10,636 nt of DNA from Comamonadaceae bacterium (GCA_947458305.1 CANGZO010000065.1:1-10636), one strand, 5' to 3'. Shown: positions 1 to 7,410, counted from the first letter of the stretch. Notes: generated from the sequence alone by a model not told the origin. Made by a program: numbers and translations.

Positions 1-15
1 CTGAAGCGCTTTTGA
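1..15 (+). CDS. C-terminal end of an upstream gene (possibly peptide deformylase)
   Basis: The window opens with four sense codons (Leu-Lys-Arg-Phe) followed by TGA at 13-15, in the same direction as fmt and only 10 bases before its ATG. In most proteobacteria the gene directly before fmt is def, peptide deformylase, which removes the formyl group that fmt's product adds. The identity is inferred from that usual order alone; four residues cannot identify a protein, and even the reading frame is a guess. Confidence 0.35.
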   Translation: MKRF

Positions 16-25
16 AATCTCCCCC

Positions 26-997
26 ATGCGTCTGATTTTTGCGGGCACGCCCGAATTTGCCCAGGTGGCCATGGCGGCCCTGCACGCCGCTGGCCACGAC
101 GTGGTGTTGGTGCTGACCCAACCCGACCGTCCCGCAGGGCGCGGCATGAAACTCCAAGCCTCGCCCGTCAAACAGTGGGCTTTGGACCATGCGGTTGCGG
201 TGGCCCAGCCGCGCAGTCTGCGCCTCGACGGGAAATACCCCGAAGATGCCGCCGCTGCCCGACAAATCCTGCTGGACTCCCAAGCCGACGCCATGATCGT
301 GGCGGCTTACGGCTTGATCTTGCCGCAGTGGGTGCTGGACTTGCCGCCCAAGGGTTGCCTGAACATCCACGCTTCATTGTTGCCGCGTTGGCGCGGTGCC
401 GCGCCGATCCACCGCGCCATCGAGGCGGGCGATACCCAAACCGGCATCACCATCATGCAGATGGACGCAGGTCTAGACACGGGCGACATGTTGCTGGTCT
501 TGCCCTGCGCCATCGCGCCCGGCGACACCACCGCCGTGCTGCACGACCGCTTGGCCGAGCTGGGCGGGCAGGCCATCGTGCAGGCGTTGGCCAAGCTCGA
601 TGCCTTGCCGCACCAGTCCCAACCCGCCGAAGGCGTGACCTACGCGCACAAGATCGACAAAGCCGAGGCCACGCTGGACTGGGCCTTGAGCGCAAAAGTG
701 CTGGCCCGGCGCATTCGGGCCTTTGACCCGTTCCCGGGCATGACCGTGCCGCTGGCCACGGCCACCGGTGTGGAAACCCTGAAGATTTGGCAAGCCGTGG
801 CCGAACCTTTTGCCCACGAAGCTCACGCCGCCGTGCCGGGCACTGTGCTCAGCGCCGATGCGACAGGGGTGCGCGTGGCCTGTGGCGAAGGCCAGCTGTG
901 CCTGACGCAATTGCAGCGCCCGGGTGGCAAGCGCTTGAGTGCGGCCGACTTTTTGCGTGGTTGCCCTTTGCAGCCCGGTCAGCGGCTGGTGGCCTGA
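26..997 (+). CDS. fmt: methionyl-tRNA formyltransferase
   Basis: This cytoplasmic enzyme transfers a formyl group from 10-formyltetrahydrofolate to Met-tRNA(fMet), making the bacterial initiator tRNA. The protein has 323 residues, close to the usual 310-320. The N-terminal Rossmann-like formyltransferase domain starts with MRLIFAGTPEFA. It carries the family signature around N113, H115 and the SLLP loop (117-120), and D151 in DTGDM; these match the catalytic Asn, His and Asp of the E. coli enzyme. The linker YAHKIDKAEA (206-215) leads into the C-terminal OB-fold tRNA-binding domain (about 220-315). The ATG at 26 is the only start that keeps the MRLIFAGTPEF opening intact. The stop TGA shares its A with the azlC ATG, so the two genes are probably translationally coupled. 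No frameshift or missing key residue is seen. Confidence 0.97.
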   Translation: MRLIFAGTPEFAQVAMAALHAAGHDVVLVLTQPDRPAGRGMKLQASPVKQWALDHAVAVAQPRSLRLDGKYPEDAAAARQILLDSQADAMIVAAYGLILPQWVLDLPPKGCLNIHASLLPRWRGAAPIHRAIEAGDTQTGITIMQMDAGLDTGDMLLVLPCAIAPGDTTAVLHDRLAELGGQAIVQALAKLDALPHQSQPAEGVTYAHKIDKAEATLDWALSAKVLARRIRAFDPFPGMTVPLATATGVETLKIWQAVAEPFAHEAHAAVPGTVLSADATGVRVACGEGQLCLTQLQRPGGKRLSAADFLRGCPLQPGQRLVA

Positions 998-1728
998 TGT
1001 TTTTTCGGCCCAAGCTCTACCGGCATGCCGATTTCTGGCAAGGCCTGCGCGACCTGGCCCCCCAAGCCCCCGGCGTGGCCGCTTGGGGCCTGATGACGGG
1101 TGTCGCCATGGTCAAGTCGGGCATGAGCGTGTTGGAGGCGGTGGCCATGACCATGCTGGTGTTTGCCGGCAGCTCGCAGTTGGCGGCCATTCCCCTGTTG
1201 GTCGCAGGTGCACCGGCCTGGGTGATTTTGGCCACTGGTTTTTGCGTGAATTTGCGCTTTGTGGTGTTCAGTCTGCACCTGCGGCCTTACCTCATGCACT
1301 TGCCGCGGTGGCAGCGCATGTGCCACGGCTACTTCACGGCCGACATCAGCTATGTGTTGTTCACCCGGCGCTACGCGCAGCCCGGTGACACCGAAGCCGA
1401 GCGCACAGGGCAAGAGGCTTATTTGGCGGGCAACTACTTTCTGAATTGGAGCAGTTGGATCGTGGCCAGTCTGTTGGGGATTGGCTTGGCCAACCTGATT
1501 CCACCCGAATGGGGCTTGGGCTTTGCAGGCATTTTGTGTCTGCTGGGCATCCAGTGCTCGCTGGCCAGCTCGCGCATGCGCATTTTGTCGGCGGCGGTGG
1601 CGGGTGTGGCGGCGGTGGTGGCTTACCACTTGCCTTTGAAACTCAACATCGTGGTGGCGATCGCCGTGGCAGTGATCTTGTGCCTGACGGTCGAGAAAAT
1701 CCGGCCAACACCCAAGGCGGCGGCATGA
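997..1728 (+). CDS. azlC: AzlC family branched-chain amino acid exporter, large subunit
   Basis: This is a 243-residue inner-membrane protein of the AzlC/YgaZ family. With AzlD it forms a two-component exporter for branched-chain amino acids and, in studied members, their analogues or methionine. Visible family marks are the start of a transport repeat with VFAGSSQLAA (55-64), NLRFVVFS (85-92), and the later segment with YFLNWSSW (147-154). Several hydrophobic stretches fit membrane helices at roughly 25-40, 47-64, 66-84, 112-124, 150-168, 173-190 and 196-232. The frame stays open upstream into fmt, but the ATG at 997 overlapping the fmt stop (TGATG) gives the normal family length and is chosen. 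The substrate cannot be read from the sequence. Downstream it overlaps azlD by ATGA, as expected for paired subunits. Confidence 0.9.
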   Translation: MFFRPKLYRHADFWQGLRDLAPQAPGVAAWGLMTGVAMVKSGMSVLEAVAMTMLVFAGSSQLAAIPLLVAGAPAWVILATGFCVNLRFVVFSLHLRPYLMHLPRWQRMCHGYFTADISYVLFTRRYAQPGDTEAERTGQEAYLAGNYFLNWSSWIVASLLGIGLANLIPPEWGLGFAGILCLLGIQCSLASSRMRILSAAVAGVAAVVAYHLPLKLNIVVAIAVAVILCLTVEKIRPTPKAAA

Positions 1729-2060
1729 ACGAAACCGACCTGTGGACCTTGGCGGTCATCGTGGGTTTGGCCGTGGTGACGGTTGTTGCCCGAAGTTTCT
1801 TTTTCATCTCCAGCCAGTCTTGGCAATTGCCCAGCTGGGCGCAACGCGGTTTGCAGTACGCCCCCATTGCCGCGCTGTCGGCGGTGGTCATTCCCGAAGT
1901 CATCACCGTGCAAGGCGAGCTGGTCAGCACTTGGCAGGATGCCCGTTTGTACGCGGCCGTGGTGGGTGTGGCTGCTTACTTTTGGCGACGTGATGTGCTG
2001 ATCACCATCCTTGCGGGCATGGCGGTTTACCTGCCATTGCGTTTGGGTCTGGGCTGGTAG
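1725..2060 (+). CDS. azlD: AzlD family branched-chain amino acid exporter, small subunit
   Basis: This 111-residue small integral membrane protein is the obligate partner of AzlC (the YgaH type). The AzlD signature lies at about 35-58: LPSWAQRGLQYAP followed by IAALSAVVIPE. Hydrophobic segments at about 7-29, 43-60, 74-87 and 91-109 fit four membrane helices. The ATG at 1725 overlaps the azlC stop at 1726-1728 (ATGA), which argues for translational coupling and equal synthesis of the two subunits. No T-rich hairpin follows the TAG at 2058-2060, so transcripts of the fmt-azlCD operon may run towards pgk. Confidence 0.88.
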   Translation: MNETDLWTLAVIVGLAVVTVVARSFFFISSQSWQLPSWAQRGLQYAPIAALSAVVIPEVITVQGELVSTWQDARLYAAVVGVAAYFWRRDVLITILAGMAVYLPLRLGLGW

Positions 2061-2130
2061 GTCGCAAACAACAGCCCAAAAAATGCCCTCAGATGCTGGC
2101 CATGGCCGCTGGCGGCGGTGTCGTCAGTCC

Positions 2131-2153
2131 TTGTCAGGCGCTGCTTTTAAAAT
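2131..2153 (+). promoter_or_regulatory. candidate pgk promoter
   Basis: In the 129-base gap between azlD and pgk, TAAAAT at 2148-2153 is a good -10 element and would give a leader of about 30 bases. TTGTCA at 2131-2136 resembles a -35 hexamer, but only 11 bases separate it from the -10, which is too short for sigma70. The -10 is therefore the better supported part. The rest of the gap holds a short GGCCATGGCC palindrome (2098-2107) and no terminator. Confidence 0.4.
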
Positions 2154-2189
2154 ACGCCCCGAATTAACAGGTACAGGACACGTTTTTCC

Positions 2190-3383
2190 ATGAAAGTCAT
2201 TCGTTTTTCAGATCTGTGTGCCAGCGGCCAAGTGGCTGGACAACGTGTTTTCATTCGCGCCGATCTGAACGTGCCGCAAGCGGATGACGGCAGCATCACC
2301 GAAGACACTCGCATTCGCGCCAGCGTGCCTTGCATTCAGATGGCCTTGGAAGCGGGTGCGGCGGTGATGGTTACATCCCATTTGGGTCGCCCGACCGAGG
2401 GTGCCTTCAAACCCGAAGACTCTTTGGCCCCGGTAGCCAAACGTCTGGCCGAGTTGCTGGGCCGTGATGTGCCGCTGTTGGCCAACTGGGTCGACGGCGT
2501 GAAGGTCGACCCCGGTCAGGTCGTCTTGCTGGAAAACTGTCGCGTCAACAAGGGTGAGAAGAAAAACAACGAGGCGTTGGCCCGCCAGATGGCCGCGTTG
2601 TGCGACATCTACGTGAACGACGCCTTTGGCACCGCGCACCGCGCTGAGGGGACGACCTATGGCATCGCCCAGTTCGCGCCAATCGCCTGTGCAGGCCCGT
2701 TGCTTGCGGCCGAGATCGACGCCATTGGCAAAGCGCTGGAGGCCCCGCAAAGGCCTTTGGTGGCCATCGTGGCCGGCTCTAAGGTCAGCACCAAACTGAC
2801 CATTTTGAAGAGCCTCTCGCAAAACGTGGACCAGTTGATCGTGGGGGGTGGCATCGCCAACACCTTCATGCTGGCGGCGGGCCTGAAGATTGGTAAGAGC
2901 CTGGCCGAAGCCGACTTGGTGGAAGAGGCCAAAGCCGTGATCGACGCCATGAAGGCGCGTGGCGCAGAAGTGCCGATCCCCACCGATGTGGTCACAGCCA
3001 AGACCTTTGCGGCAGACGCGGTGGCCACGGTCAAGCGGGCGAATGAGGTCGCCGAGGATGACTTGATTTTGGACATTGGCCCTGAGACCGCTGCCAAACT
3101 GGCCCAGCAACTCAAACAGGCGGGCACCATCGTGTGGAATGGACCTGTGGGCGTTTTTGAGTTTGCAGCTTTTGAAAACGGCACCAAGGTGATTGCGCAC
3201 GCGATTGCCGAGTCCAAGGCCTTCAGCATCGCAGGCGGCGGAGACACCTTGGCCGCGATTGCCAAGTACGGCATCGAAAAGCAGGTGGGTTACATCTCGA
3301 CGGGCGGCGGTGCTTTTCTCGAAATCTTGGAGGGCAAGACCTTGCCCGCTTTCGAGATCTTGGCCAAGCGCGCTGCGGGTTGA
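2190..3383 (+). CDS. pgk: phosphoglycerate kinase
   Basis: This cytoplasmic enzyme interconverts 1,3-bisphosphoglycerate plus ADP and 3-phosphoglycerate plus ATP, in glycolysis, gluconeogenesis and the Calvin cycle. The protein has 397 residues, the normal bacterial length. The N-terminal substrate domain shows RADLNVPQ (23-30, with D25 and N27), TSHLGRPTEG (62-71), and YVNDAFGTAHRAE (141-153). The hinge and nucleotide domain show AGSKVSTKLTIL (195-206), GPVGVFEF (318-325) and GGGDT (349-353), with TGGGAFLE near the end. The ATG at 2190 follows an AGGA Shine-Dalgarno (2175-2178) at an 11-base spacing and starts the family sequence without extra residues. The gene ends at a strong terminator and faces the convergent desaturase gene. 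Nothing unusual is seen in the protein. Confidence 0.98.
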   Translation: MKVIRFSDLCASGQVAGQRVFIRADLNVPQADDGSITEDTRIRASVPCIQMALEAGAAVMVTSHLGRPTEGAFKPEDSLAPVAKRLAELLGRDVPLLANWVDGVKVDPGQVVLLENCRVNKGEKKNNEALARQMAALCDIYVNDAFGTAHRAEGTTYGIAQFAPIACAGPLLAAEIDAIGKALEAPQRPLVAIVAGSKVSTKLTILKSLSQNVDQLIVGGGIANTFMLAAGLKIGKSLAEADLVEEAKAVIDAMKARGAEVPIPTDVVTAKTFAADAVATVKRANEVAEDDLILDIGPETAAKLAQQLKQAGTIVWNGPVGVFEFAAFENGTKVIAHAIAESKAFSIAGGGDTLAAIAKYGIEKQVGYISTGGGAFLEILEGKTLPAFEILAKRAAG

Positions 3384-3394
3384 CGCATTCCCGG

Positions 3395-3429
3395 CAACAA
3401 AAAACCCCGCATGGCGGGGTTTTTTGTTG
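3395..3429. terminator. bidirectional intrinsic terminator between pgk and the desaturase gene
   Basis: This is a perfect inverted repeat with 16-base arms (3395-3410 and 3414-3429) and a 3-base ATG loop. The GC core CCCCGC/GCGGGG is flanked by six A on the left and six T on the right, so it works as a hairpin plus U-tract on either strand. It begins 11 bases after the pgk stop and ends 17 bases before the desaturase stop, exactly where two convergent genes need it. Confidence 0.95.
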
Positions 3430-3446
3430 GGGTCGTCGAAACCTCA

Positions 3447-4562
3447 TCAGGCCTGTGCGGCAGGGGGCAAGTTGCCACGGACCGGGCTGGTCATATTGCC
3501 CTGAAAGTCGGTCCAGCATTCACGGCCAAAGTCGTACATCTTGCAGTTTTTGGCGGTTTCAAAGTACCACTTCCAGCTGAAGGCTTGGACGATGATGCGG
3601 CCCGGCAACATTTCTTCGAGTTTGGCTTGCGCTTGCTTCAATCGGTACAGCGGGATGCTCATGTCCACATGGTGGGCCGTGTGTTCCATGATGTGGTGCA
3701 TCATGCTGCCGATGTTGAAGGGGAAGGTCAGGTGCACGGTGGTGGACACAAAGGGCGCCGCTTTGGTCCAAGCCGCCTTGTTGTCATGCCAAGAGACCTT
3801 GACGTGGGTGTGGTGCACATAGACCACGAAACCGATCATGGTGTTCCAGCAAAAGAAGGGGATCAAAACGCCCATCAGCAAGGACAGCCCAACCGATTGA
3901 CCGGTATAGACCGCGGCTGAGGCGACGGTCGCCAGCCAAAAAGCACCAAACAAACTCACCAGCAGACTGTCTTTGAAGAAGATGGGCCGACGGGTAGGCA
4001 TGTGGGTTTTATTCGGAAAAAACTCGCGCTTCCACCAAATTTCGATCATGTAATAAAGACCGGGCGCCCAGCCGCTGCGGTAGGCGCGTTGCAGCAAGCG
4101 CTGCACAGGGTTGAGGGCAGCAAACTCTTCGGCCGTCAAAGGCGTCCAGACGAAATCCACGCCTTTGAGGTTGGTGTAGCCGTGGTGGACCACGTTGTGG
4201 CCGGTGTCCCACAGGCTGTAGGGCGTCAGGGAGGGCAAGAACGCGATGCGGCCCAGCACTTTGTTCAGTTCGCGGTGGGGGGTGAGGCTTTGGTGGCAGG
4301 CATCGTGGCCGATGACAAACAGGCGGCCAATGACGAAGCCTGCAATCGCGCCACACAGCAATTTGAGCCAGATGGCGTCGAAAGCCACAGTGGCTGCGAT
4401 CAATGCGAAAAACAAAGCGTAGTCAAAGGCCAGCAGCACCAAGGCTCGCATGGTGCTGCGCTGCGACAATGGGACCAGCCACTCGCGCAATGTCTTGCGG
4501 TGAGGCAGAGGTTGGTCCAGTGCAATGGGTTGATCGGCGGGCGGGGTGTGTAAGGCAGTCAT
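3447..4562 (-). CDS. membrane fatty acid desaturase
   Basis: This is an integral-membrane, di-iron fatty acid desaturase expected to put a cis double bond into acyl chains of membrane lipids or acyl-ACP/CoA using O2 and an electron donor. The three histidine boxes are visible, counted from the ATG at 4562 (371 residues): HDACH (86-90), HNVVHH (122-127) and EHTAHH (293-298). An extra HHTH lies at 250-253. Hydrophobic spans occur near 41-62, 66-84, 199-219 and 225-248. The frame extends eight codons further to a TTG at 4586, but that codon has no Shine-Dalgarno and would lie close to the likely transcript start, so the ATG is preferred. The ATG's own ribosome site is also weak. It is an isolated minus-strand gene lodged between pgk and pyk. 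Regiospecificity (delta-9, delta-12 or other) and the electron donor cannot be determined here. Confidence 0.85.
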   Translation of the reverse strand: MTALHTPPADQPIALDQPLPHRKTLREWLVPLSQRSTMRALVLLAFDYALFFALIAATVAFDAIWLKLLCGAIAGFVIGRLFVIGHDACHQSLTPHRELNKVLGRIAFLPSLTPYSLWDTGHNVVHHGYTNLKGVDFVWTPLTAEEFAALNPVQRLLQRAYRSGWAPGLYYMIEIWWKREFFPNKTHMPTRRPIFFKDSLLVSLFGAFWLATVASAAVYTGQSVGLSLLMGVLIPFFCWNTMIGFVVYVHHTHVKVSWHDNKAAWTKAAPFVSTTVHLTFPFNIGSMMHHIMEHTAHHVDMSIPLYRLKQAQAKLEEMLPGRIIVQAFSWKWYFETAKNCKMYDFGRECWTDFQGNMTSPVRGNLPPAAQA

Positions 4563-4581
4563 GACGCTCAAATGTGAATCA

Positions 4582-4607
4582 GGCAAGCAAGAGTTTAGTC
4601 GGCAAGC
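4582..4607 (-). promoter_or_regulatory. candidate desaturase promoter region with a direct repeat
   Basis: On the minus strand, TAAACT (plus coordinates 4592-4597) could be a -10 element 30 bases before the ATG; no good -35 is present. It is bracketed by two identical copies of GCTTGCC on the minus strand (4582-4588 and 4601-4607), 19 bases apart from start to start. A pair of direct repeats around a -10 may be an operator, but seven-base repeats can arise by chance. Confidence 0.25.
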
Positions 4608-4685
4608 CTTTTCATTGGCCTGACAGATATCAATTCAAGGGCTTTGCTTGGGGGTAAGGTGTCGCAGTCGCGCAAATCTCCGAAA

Positions 4686-4737
4686 GTGACAGAGTGCTTA
4701 CTTTTTCGTGTGAGAATTGAAAACCTACAAATGGAGA
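4686..4737 (+). promoter_or_regulatory. candidate pyk promoter and ribosome binding site
   Basis: TGTGAGAAT (4709-4717) resembles an extended -10 (TGn plus GAGAAT). GTGACA (4686-4691) resembles a -35 but sits 20 bases away, longer than ideal. The Shine-Dalgarno GGAGA (4733-4737) is clear, 7 bases before the pyk ATG. The ribosome site is well supported; the promoter is not. Confidence 0.4.
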
Positions 4738-4744
4738 TCGCTGA

Positions 4745-6178
4745 ATGTCCCGTCGTGCCACCAAGATTGTTGCTACTTTAGGCCCTGCTTCCAGTGACCC
4801 TGCGCTGCTCGAGGCCATGATTCGGGCCGGCGTGAATGTGGTTCGCCTCAATTTCAGCCACGGCAAGGCACAAGACCATGTGGACCGAGCCCTTTTGGTG
4901 CGCGAAGCCTCGCAGCGTGCGGGCCGCGAGGTGGCGATCATGGCCGATCTGCAGGGGCCCAAGATCCGCGTGGGCAAGTTTGCCGAAGGTAAAGTCATGT
5001 TGGAGCCCGGTGCGGCTTTTGTGCTGGACGCCTCGCGCACCGAATTGGGTGACCTGCAGGGCGTGGGCTTGGACTACAAAGAGCTGCCCCGCGACGTGAA
5101 GGCGGGTGACGTGCTGCTGCTCAACGATGGTTTGATCGTGCTGAATGTGGTGGGCGTCAAAGGTGAGCAAGTGCACACCACCGTCAAACTGGGTGGCGAG
5201 TTGTCCAACAACAAAGGCATCAACAAGCAAGGCGGCGGCCTCACGGCGCCCGCTTTGACCGCCAAGGACATGGAAGACATCAAAACCGCCATGAGCCTGC
5301 GCGCAGACTATGTGGCGGTGAGCTTCCCGAAAAATGCCACCGACATGGAAATGGCGCGCCAACTTTGCAATGTGGCGGGCGCCGAGTTCGGCCATAAGCC
5401 TGGTCTGATTGCCAAGATTGAACGCGCAGAAGCCATTCCGCACCTCGAAAGCATCCTGCTCGCCAGTGACGGCATCATGGTGGCCCGGGGTGATTTGGCC
5501 GTTGAAGTCGGCAACGCGGCTGTGCCTGCCCTGCAAAAACGCATGATCAAACTGGCCAAAGTGCACGACAAGGTCGTCATCACCGCCACCCAGATGATGG
5601 AAAGCATGATCACCAACCCGGTGCCCACCCGCGCTGAGGTGTCGGACGTGGCCAACGCTGTGCTGGACGGCACCGATGCGGTCATGCTCAGCGCGGAGAC
5701 GGCGGCTGGCAAGTACCCGCTGGAAACGGTAGAAGAAATGGCCAAGATTTGTTTGGCAGCCGAGGGGGCTGAAGACGTGGAAATCGACGCCGACTTCAAA
5801 GGCCAGACCTTCAGCCGAATTGACCAGTCGATCGCCATGGGGGCCTTGTTTACCGCCAGCCATTTGGGCGCAAAAGCCATTGTGGCCATGACCGAATCGG
5901 GCTCGACCGCCCTGTGGATGAGCCGTCGCCGGGTGCATATTCCCATTTACGCGCTGACCACCAAGCTGTCCTCTCAGCGCAAGATGGCCTTGTTTCGCAA
6001 CGTGCGCCCGCTGTTGATGGACACCAGCGCAGACCGCGACACCGCGTTGGCCGAAGCCGAAACCCACCTGAAAAACCGTGGCATTGTCGGCTCGGGTGAC
6101 GTGTATGCCATCACCTGCGGCGAACCCATGGGCTCGCCCGGCGGCACCAACATGCTGAAAATTTGCAAAGTGGCCTGA
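4745..6178 (+). CDS. pyk: pyruvate kinase
   Basis: This cytoplasmic enzyme transfers phosphate from phosphoenolpyruvate to ADP, giving pyruvate and ATP, the last step of glycolysis. It has 477 residues, typical of bacterial enzymes. The barrel domain starts with RRATKIVATLGPAS (3-16) and has VRLNFSHG (33-40) and ADLQGPKIRVGKF (67-79). The lid (B) domain lies about 80-170. The catalytic lysine K224 stands in IAKIERAEA (222-230), and the metal-binding D250 in ARGDLAVEVG (247-256). The family stretch TATQMMESMI (280-289) is followed by PTRAEVSDVANAVLDG and MLSAETAAGKYP (314-325). The C-terminal regulatory domain runs about 355-477, with TESGSTA (383-389). The segment GINKQGGG (158-165) replaces the NLPG form found in many other pyruvate kinases; I recall similar sequences in related betaproteobacteria. 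Allosteric effectors cannot be inferred. Confidence 0.97.
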   Translation: MSRRATKIVATLGPASSDPALLEAMIRAGVNVVRLNFSHGKAQDHVDRALLVREASQRAGREVAIMADLQGPKIRVGKFAEGKVMLEPGAAFVLDASRTELGDLQGVGLDYKELPRDVKAGDVLLLNDGLIVLNVVGVKGEQVHTTVKLGGELSNNKGINKQGGGLTAPALTAKDMEDIKTAMSLRADYVAVSFPKNATDMEMARQLCNVAGAEFGHKPGLIAKIERAEAIPHLESILLASDGIMVARGDLAVEVGNAAVPALQKRMIKLAKVHDKVVITATQMMESMITNPVPTRAEVSDVANAVLDGTDAVMLSAETAAGKYPLETVEEMAKICLAAEGAEDVEIDADFKGQTFSRIDQSIAMGALFTASHLGAKAIVAMTESGSTALWMSRRRVHIPIYALTTKLSSQRKMALFRNVRPLLMDTSADRDTALAEAETHLKNRGIVGSGDVYAITCGEPMGSPGGTNMLKICKVA

Positions 6179-6245
6179 GGTAGGCGCATGGGCCTGTCTG
6201 GAACCTGATTCAGCAGGCGGTCCAGGCCCGCGTCGGACCGAAACC

Positions 6246-6253
6246 TATAAAAT
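6246..6253 (+). promoter_or_regulatory. candidate fba promoter (-10 element)
   Basis: TATAAAAT is the only AT-rich hexamer-like element in an otherwise GC-rich 145-base gap between pyk and fba and makes a good -10. No acceptable -35 lies 16-18 bases upstream. It would start a leader of about 64 bases that contains the pairing segments described in the findings. No pyk terminator is evident in this gap, so fba may also be read from pyk. Confidence 0.45.
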
Positions 6254-6323
6254 CTGGGTCGATCTTTGGCCGGGTGAGCTCCCGGTGCATTCATATTTTC
6301 AAACTTCCCGGGAAATCACCACC

Positions 6324-7388
6324 ATGGCACTCGTTTCAATGCGCGAGCTGCTGGACCATGCGGCCGTCAACGGCTACGGCATTCCAGCTTTCAACGTCAA
6401 CAACCTGGAGCAGGTCCAGGCCGTCATGACCGCCGCCGACGAGGTCGGCGCGCCTGTCATCTTGCAGGCCAGCGCCGGTGCCCGCAAATACGCGGGTGAG
6501 CCCTTCATCAAGCACCTGATCCAGGCGGCCACCGAGCAGTGGCCACACATCCCGCTGGTCATGCACCAAGACCACGGCCAAAGCCCTTCTGTTTGCCAAG
6601 GCGCGATCAACCTCGGTTTCTCGTCGGTGATGATGGACGGCTCTTTGCTGGAAGACGGCAAGACCCCGGCCGACTTCGCTTACAACGTGGATGTGACCCG
6701 CCGCGTCGTGGACATGGCCCACTTGGTGGGTGTGTCGGTCGAGGGCGAACTCGGCTGCCTGGGCAATCTGGAAACCGGTGAAGCCGGCGAAGAAGACGGC
6801 ATCGGTGCAGTTGGCAAGCTCGACCACAGCCAGATGCTGACCGACCCCGAAGAAGCCGCCCAGTTCGTGAAAGCCACGGGCCTGGACGCGCTGGCCATTG
6901 CCATTGGCACCAGCCATGGCGCATACAAGTTCAGCCGCAAGCCTACGGGCGACATCCTGGCCATCAGCCGCGTCAAGGAAATTCACGCCCGCATTCCCAA
7001 CACCCATTTGGTGATGCATGGATCGTCCAGCGTGCCACAAGAGCTGCTGGCCATGATCAACCAGTACGGCGGCAAGATGAAGGAAACCTACGGCGTGCCG
7101 GTCGAGGAAATCCAGGAAGCCATCAAGCACGGCGTGCGCAAGATCAACATCGACACCGACATACGTCTGGCCATGACCGCCGCTTGCCGCAAGTTTTTGT
7201 TTGAAAACCCCGATAAGTTCGATGCTCGCGAATGGCTCAAGCCCGCCCGCGAAGCGGCCAAACAAATCTGCAAGCAGCGCTACTTGGAGTTCGGCTGTGA
7301 AGGCCAAGCGCCCAAGATCAAGGGCGACAACCTGCAGGTGGTGGCAGCCCGTTATGCGCGGGGTGAATTGGCGCAAGTGGTCAACTGA
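6324..7388 (+). CDS. fba: class II fructose-bisphosphate aldolase, Calvin-cycle-type
   Basis: This zinc-dependent cytoplasmic aldolase reversibly splits fructose 1,6-bisphosphate into dihydroxyacetone phosphate and glyceraldehyde 3-phosphate. The 354-residue protein opens with MALVSMRELLDHAA, and its length and sequence resemble the CbbA/Calvin-cycle subtype rather than the E. coli FbaA subtype. HQDHG (81-85) holds the catalytic Asp83 and zinc ligand His84. GELGCLG (141-147) follows E140. GTSHGAYKF (195-203) carries zinc ligand His198, MHGSSS (231-236) carries His232, and NIDTD (275-279) forms part of the phosphate site. A GTG at 6285 lies in frame, but the ATG at 6324 starts the family sequence and has GGGAAA (6310-6315) before it. 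The gene follows pyk on the same strand and ends just before a terminator. Being Calvin-subtype does not prove CO2 fixation; many heterotrophs in this group use it for glycolysis. Confidence 0.95.
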   Translation: MALVSMRELLDHAAVNGYGIPAFNVNNLEQVQAVMTAADEVGAPVILQASAGARKYAGEPFIKHLIQAATEQWPHIPLVMHQDHGQSPSVCQGAINLGFSSVMMDGSLLEDGKTPADFAYNVDVTRRVVDMAHLVGVSVEGELGCLGNLETGEAGEEDGIGAVGKLDHSQMLTDPEEAAQFVKATGLDALAIAIGTSHGAYKFSRKPTGDILAISRVKEIHARIPNTHLVMHGSSSVPQELLAMINQYGGKMKETYGVPVEEIQEAIKHGVRKINIDTDIRLAMTAACRKFLFENPDKFDAREWLKPAREAAKQICKQRYLEFGCEGQAPKIKGDNLQVVAARYARGELAQVVN

Positions 7389-7394
7389 GCCTGC

Positions 7395-7400
7395 GATAAT
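7395..7400 (+). promoter_or_regulatory. possible purC -10 element ahead of the terminator
   Basis: GATAAT, preceded by TGC, resembles an extended -10 and sits seven bases after the fba stop. It would place a transcript start near 7407, directly before the hairpin at 7411. No convincing -35 is seen (TTGGCG at 7368-7373 is 21 bases away). It may be real or chance. Confidence 0.35.
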
Positions 7401-7410
7401 TCATCCGAAT

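Noticed and set aside
787..996. N-terminal extension of azlC into fmt
   Set aside because: It would overlap fmt by 211 bases and add 70 residues foreign to the AzlC family; the ATG at 997 fits length and coupling.
2098..2107. GGCCATGGCC palindrome after azlD as a terminator
   Set aside because: No T-tract follows, and a ten-base GC-rich palindrome is common by chance.
2208..3200. A 330-codon open frame on the minus strand opposite pgk
   Set aside because: Antisense to phosphoglycerate kinase, with no motif and no separate promoter or terminator.
4778..6067. A 429-codon open frame on the minus strand opposite pyk
   Set aside because: The frame lies wholly antisense to a clear pyruvate kinase gene, is rich in His/Gln/Gly/Ala of the kind produced by reading GC-rich codons backwards, and shows no domain or ribosome site.
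6285..6323. GTG start 13 codons before the fba ATG
   Set aside because: The added residues are not part of the aldolase family, and a good Shine-Dalgarno precedes the ATG at 6324.
6336..7376. A 346-codon open frame on the minus strand opposite fba
   Set aside because: Mirror of a strongly conserved aldolase; composition is that of an antisense shadow and no family motif is visible.
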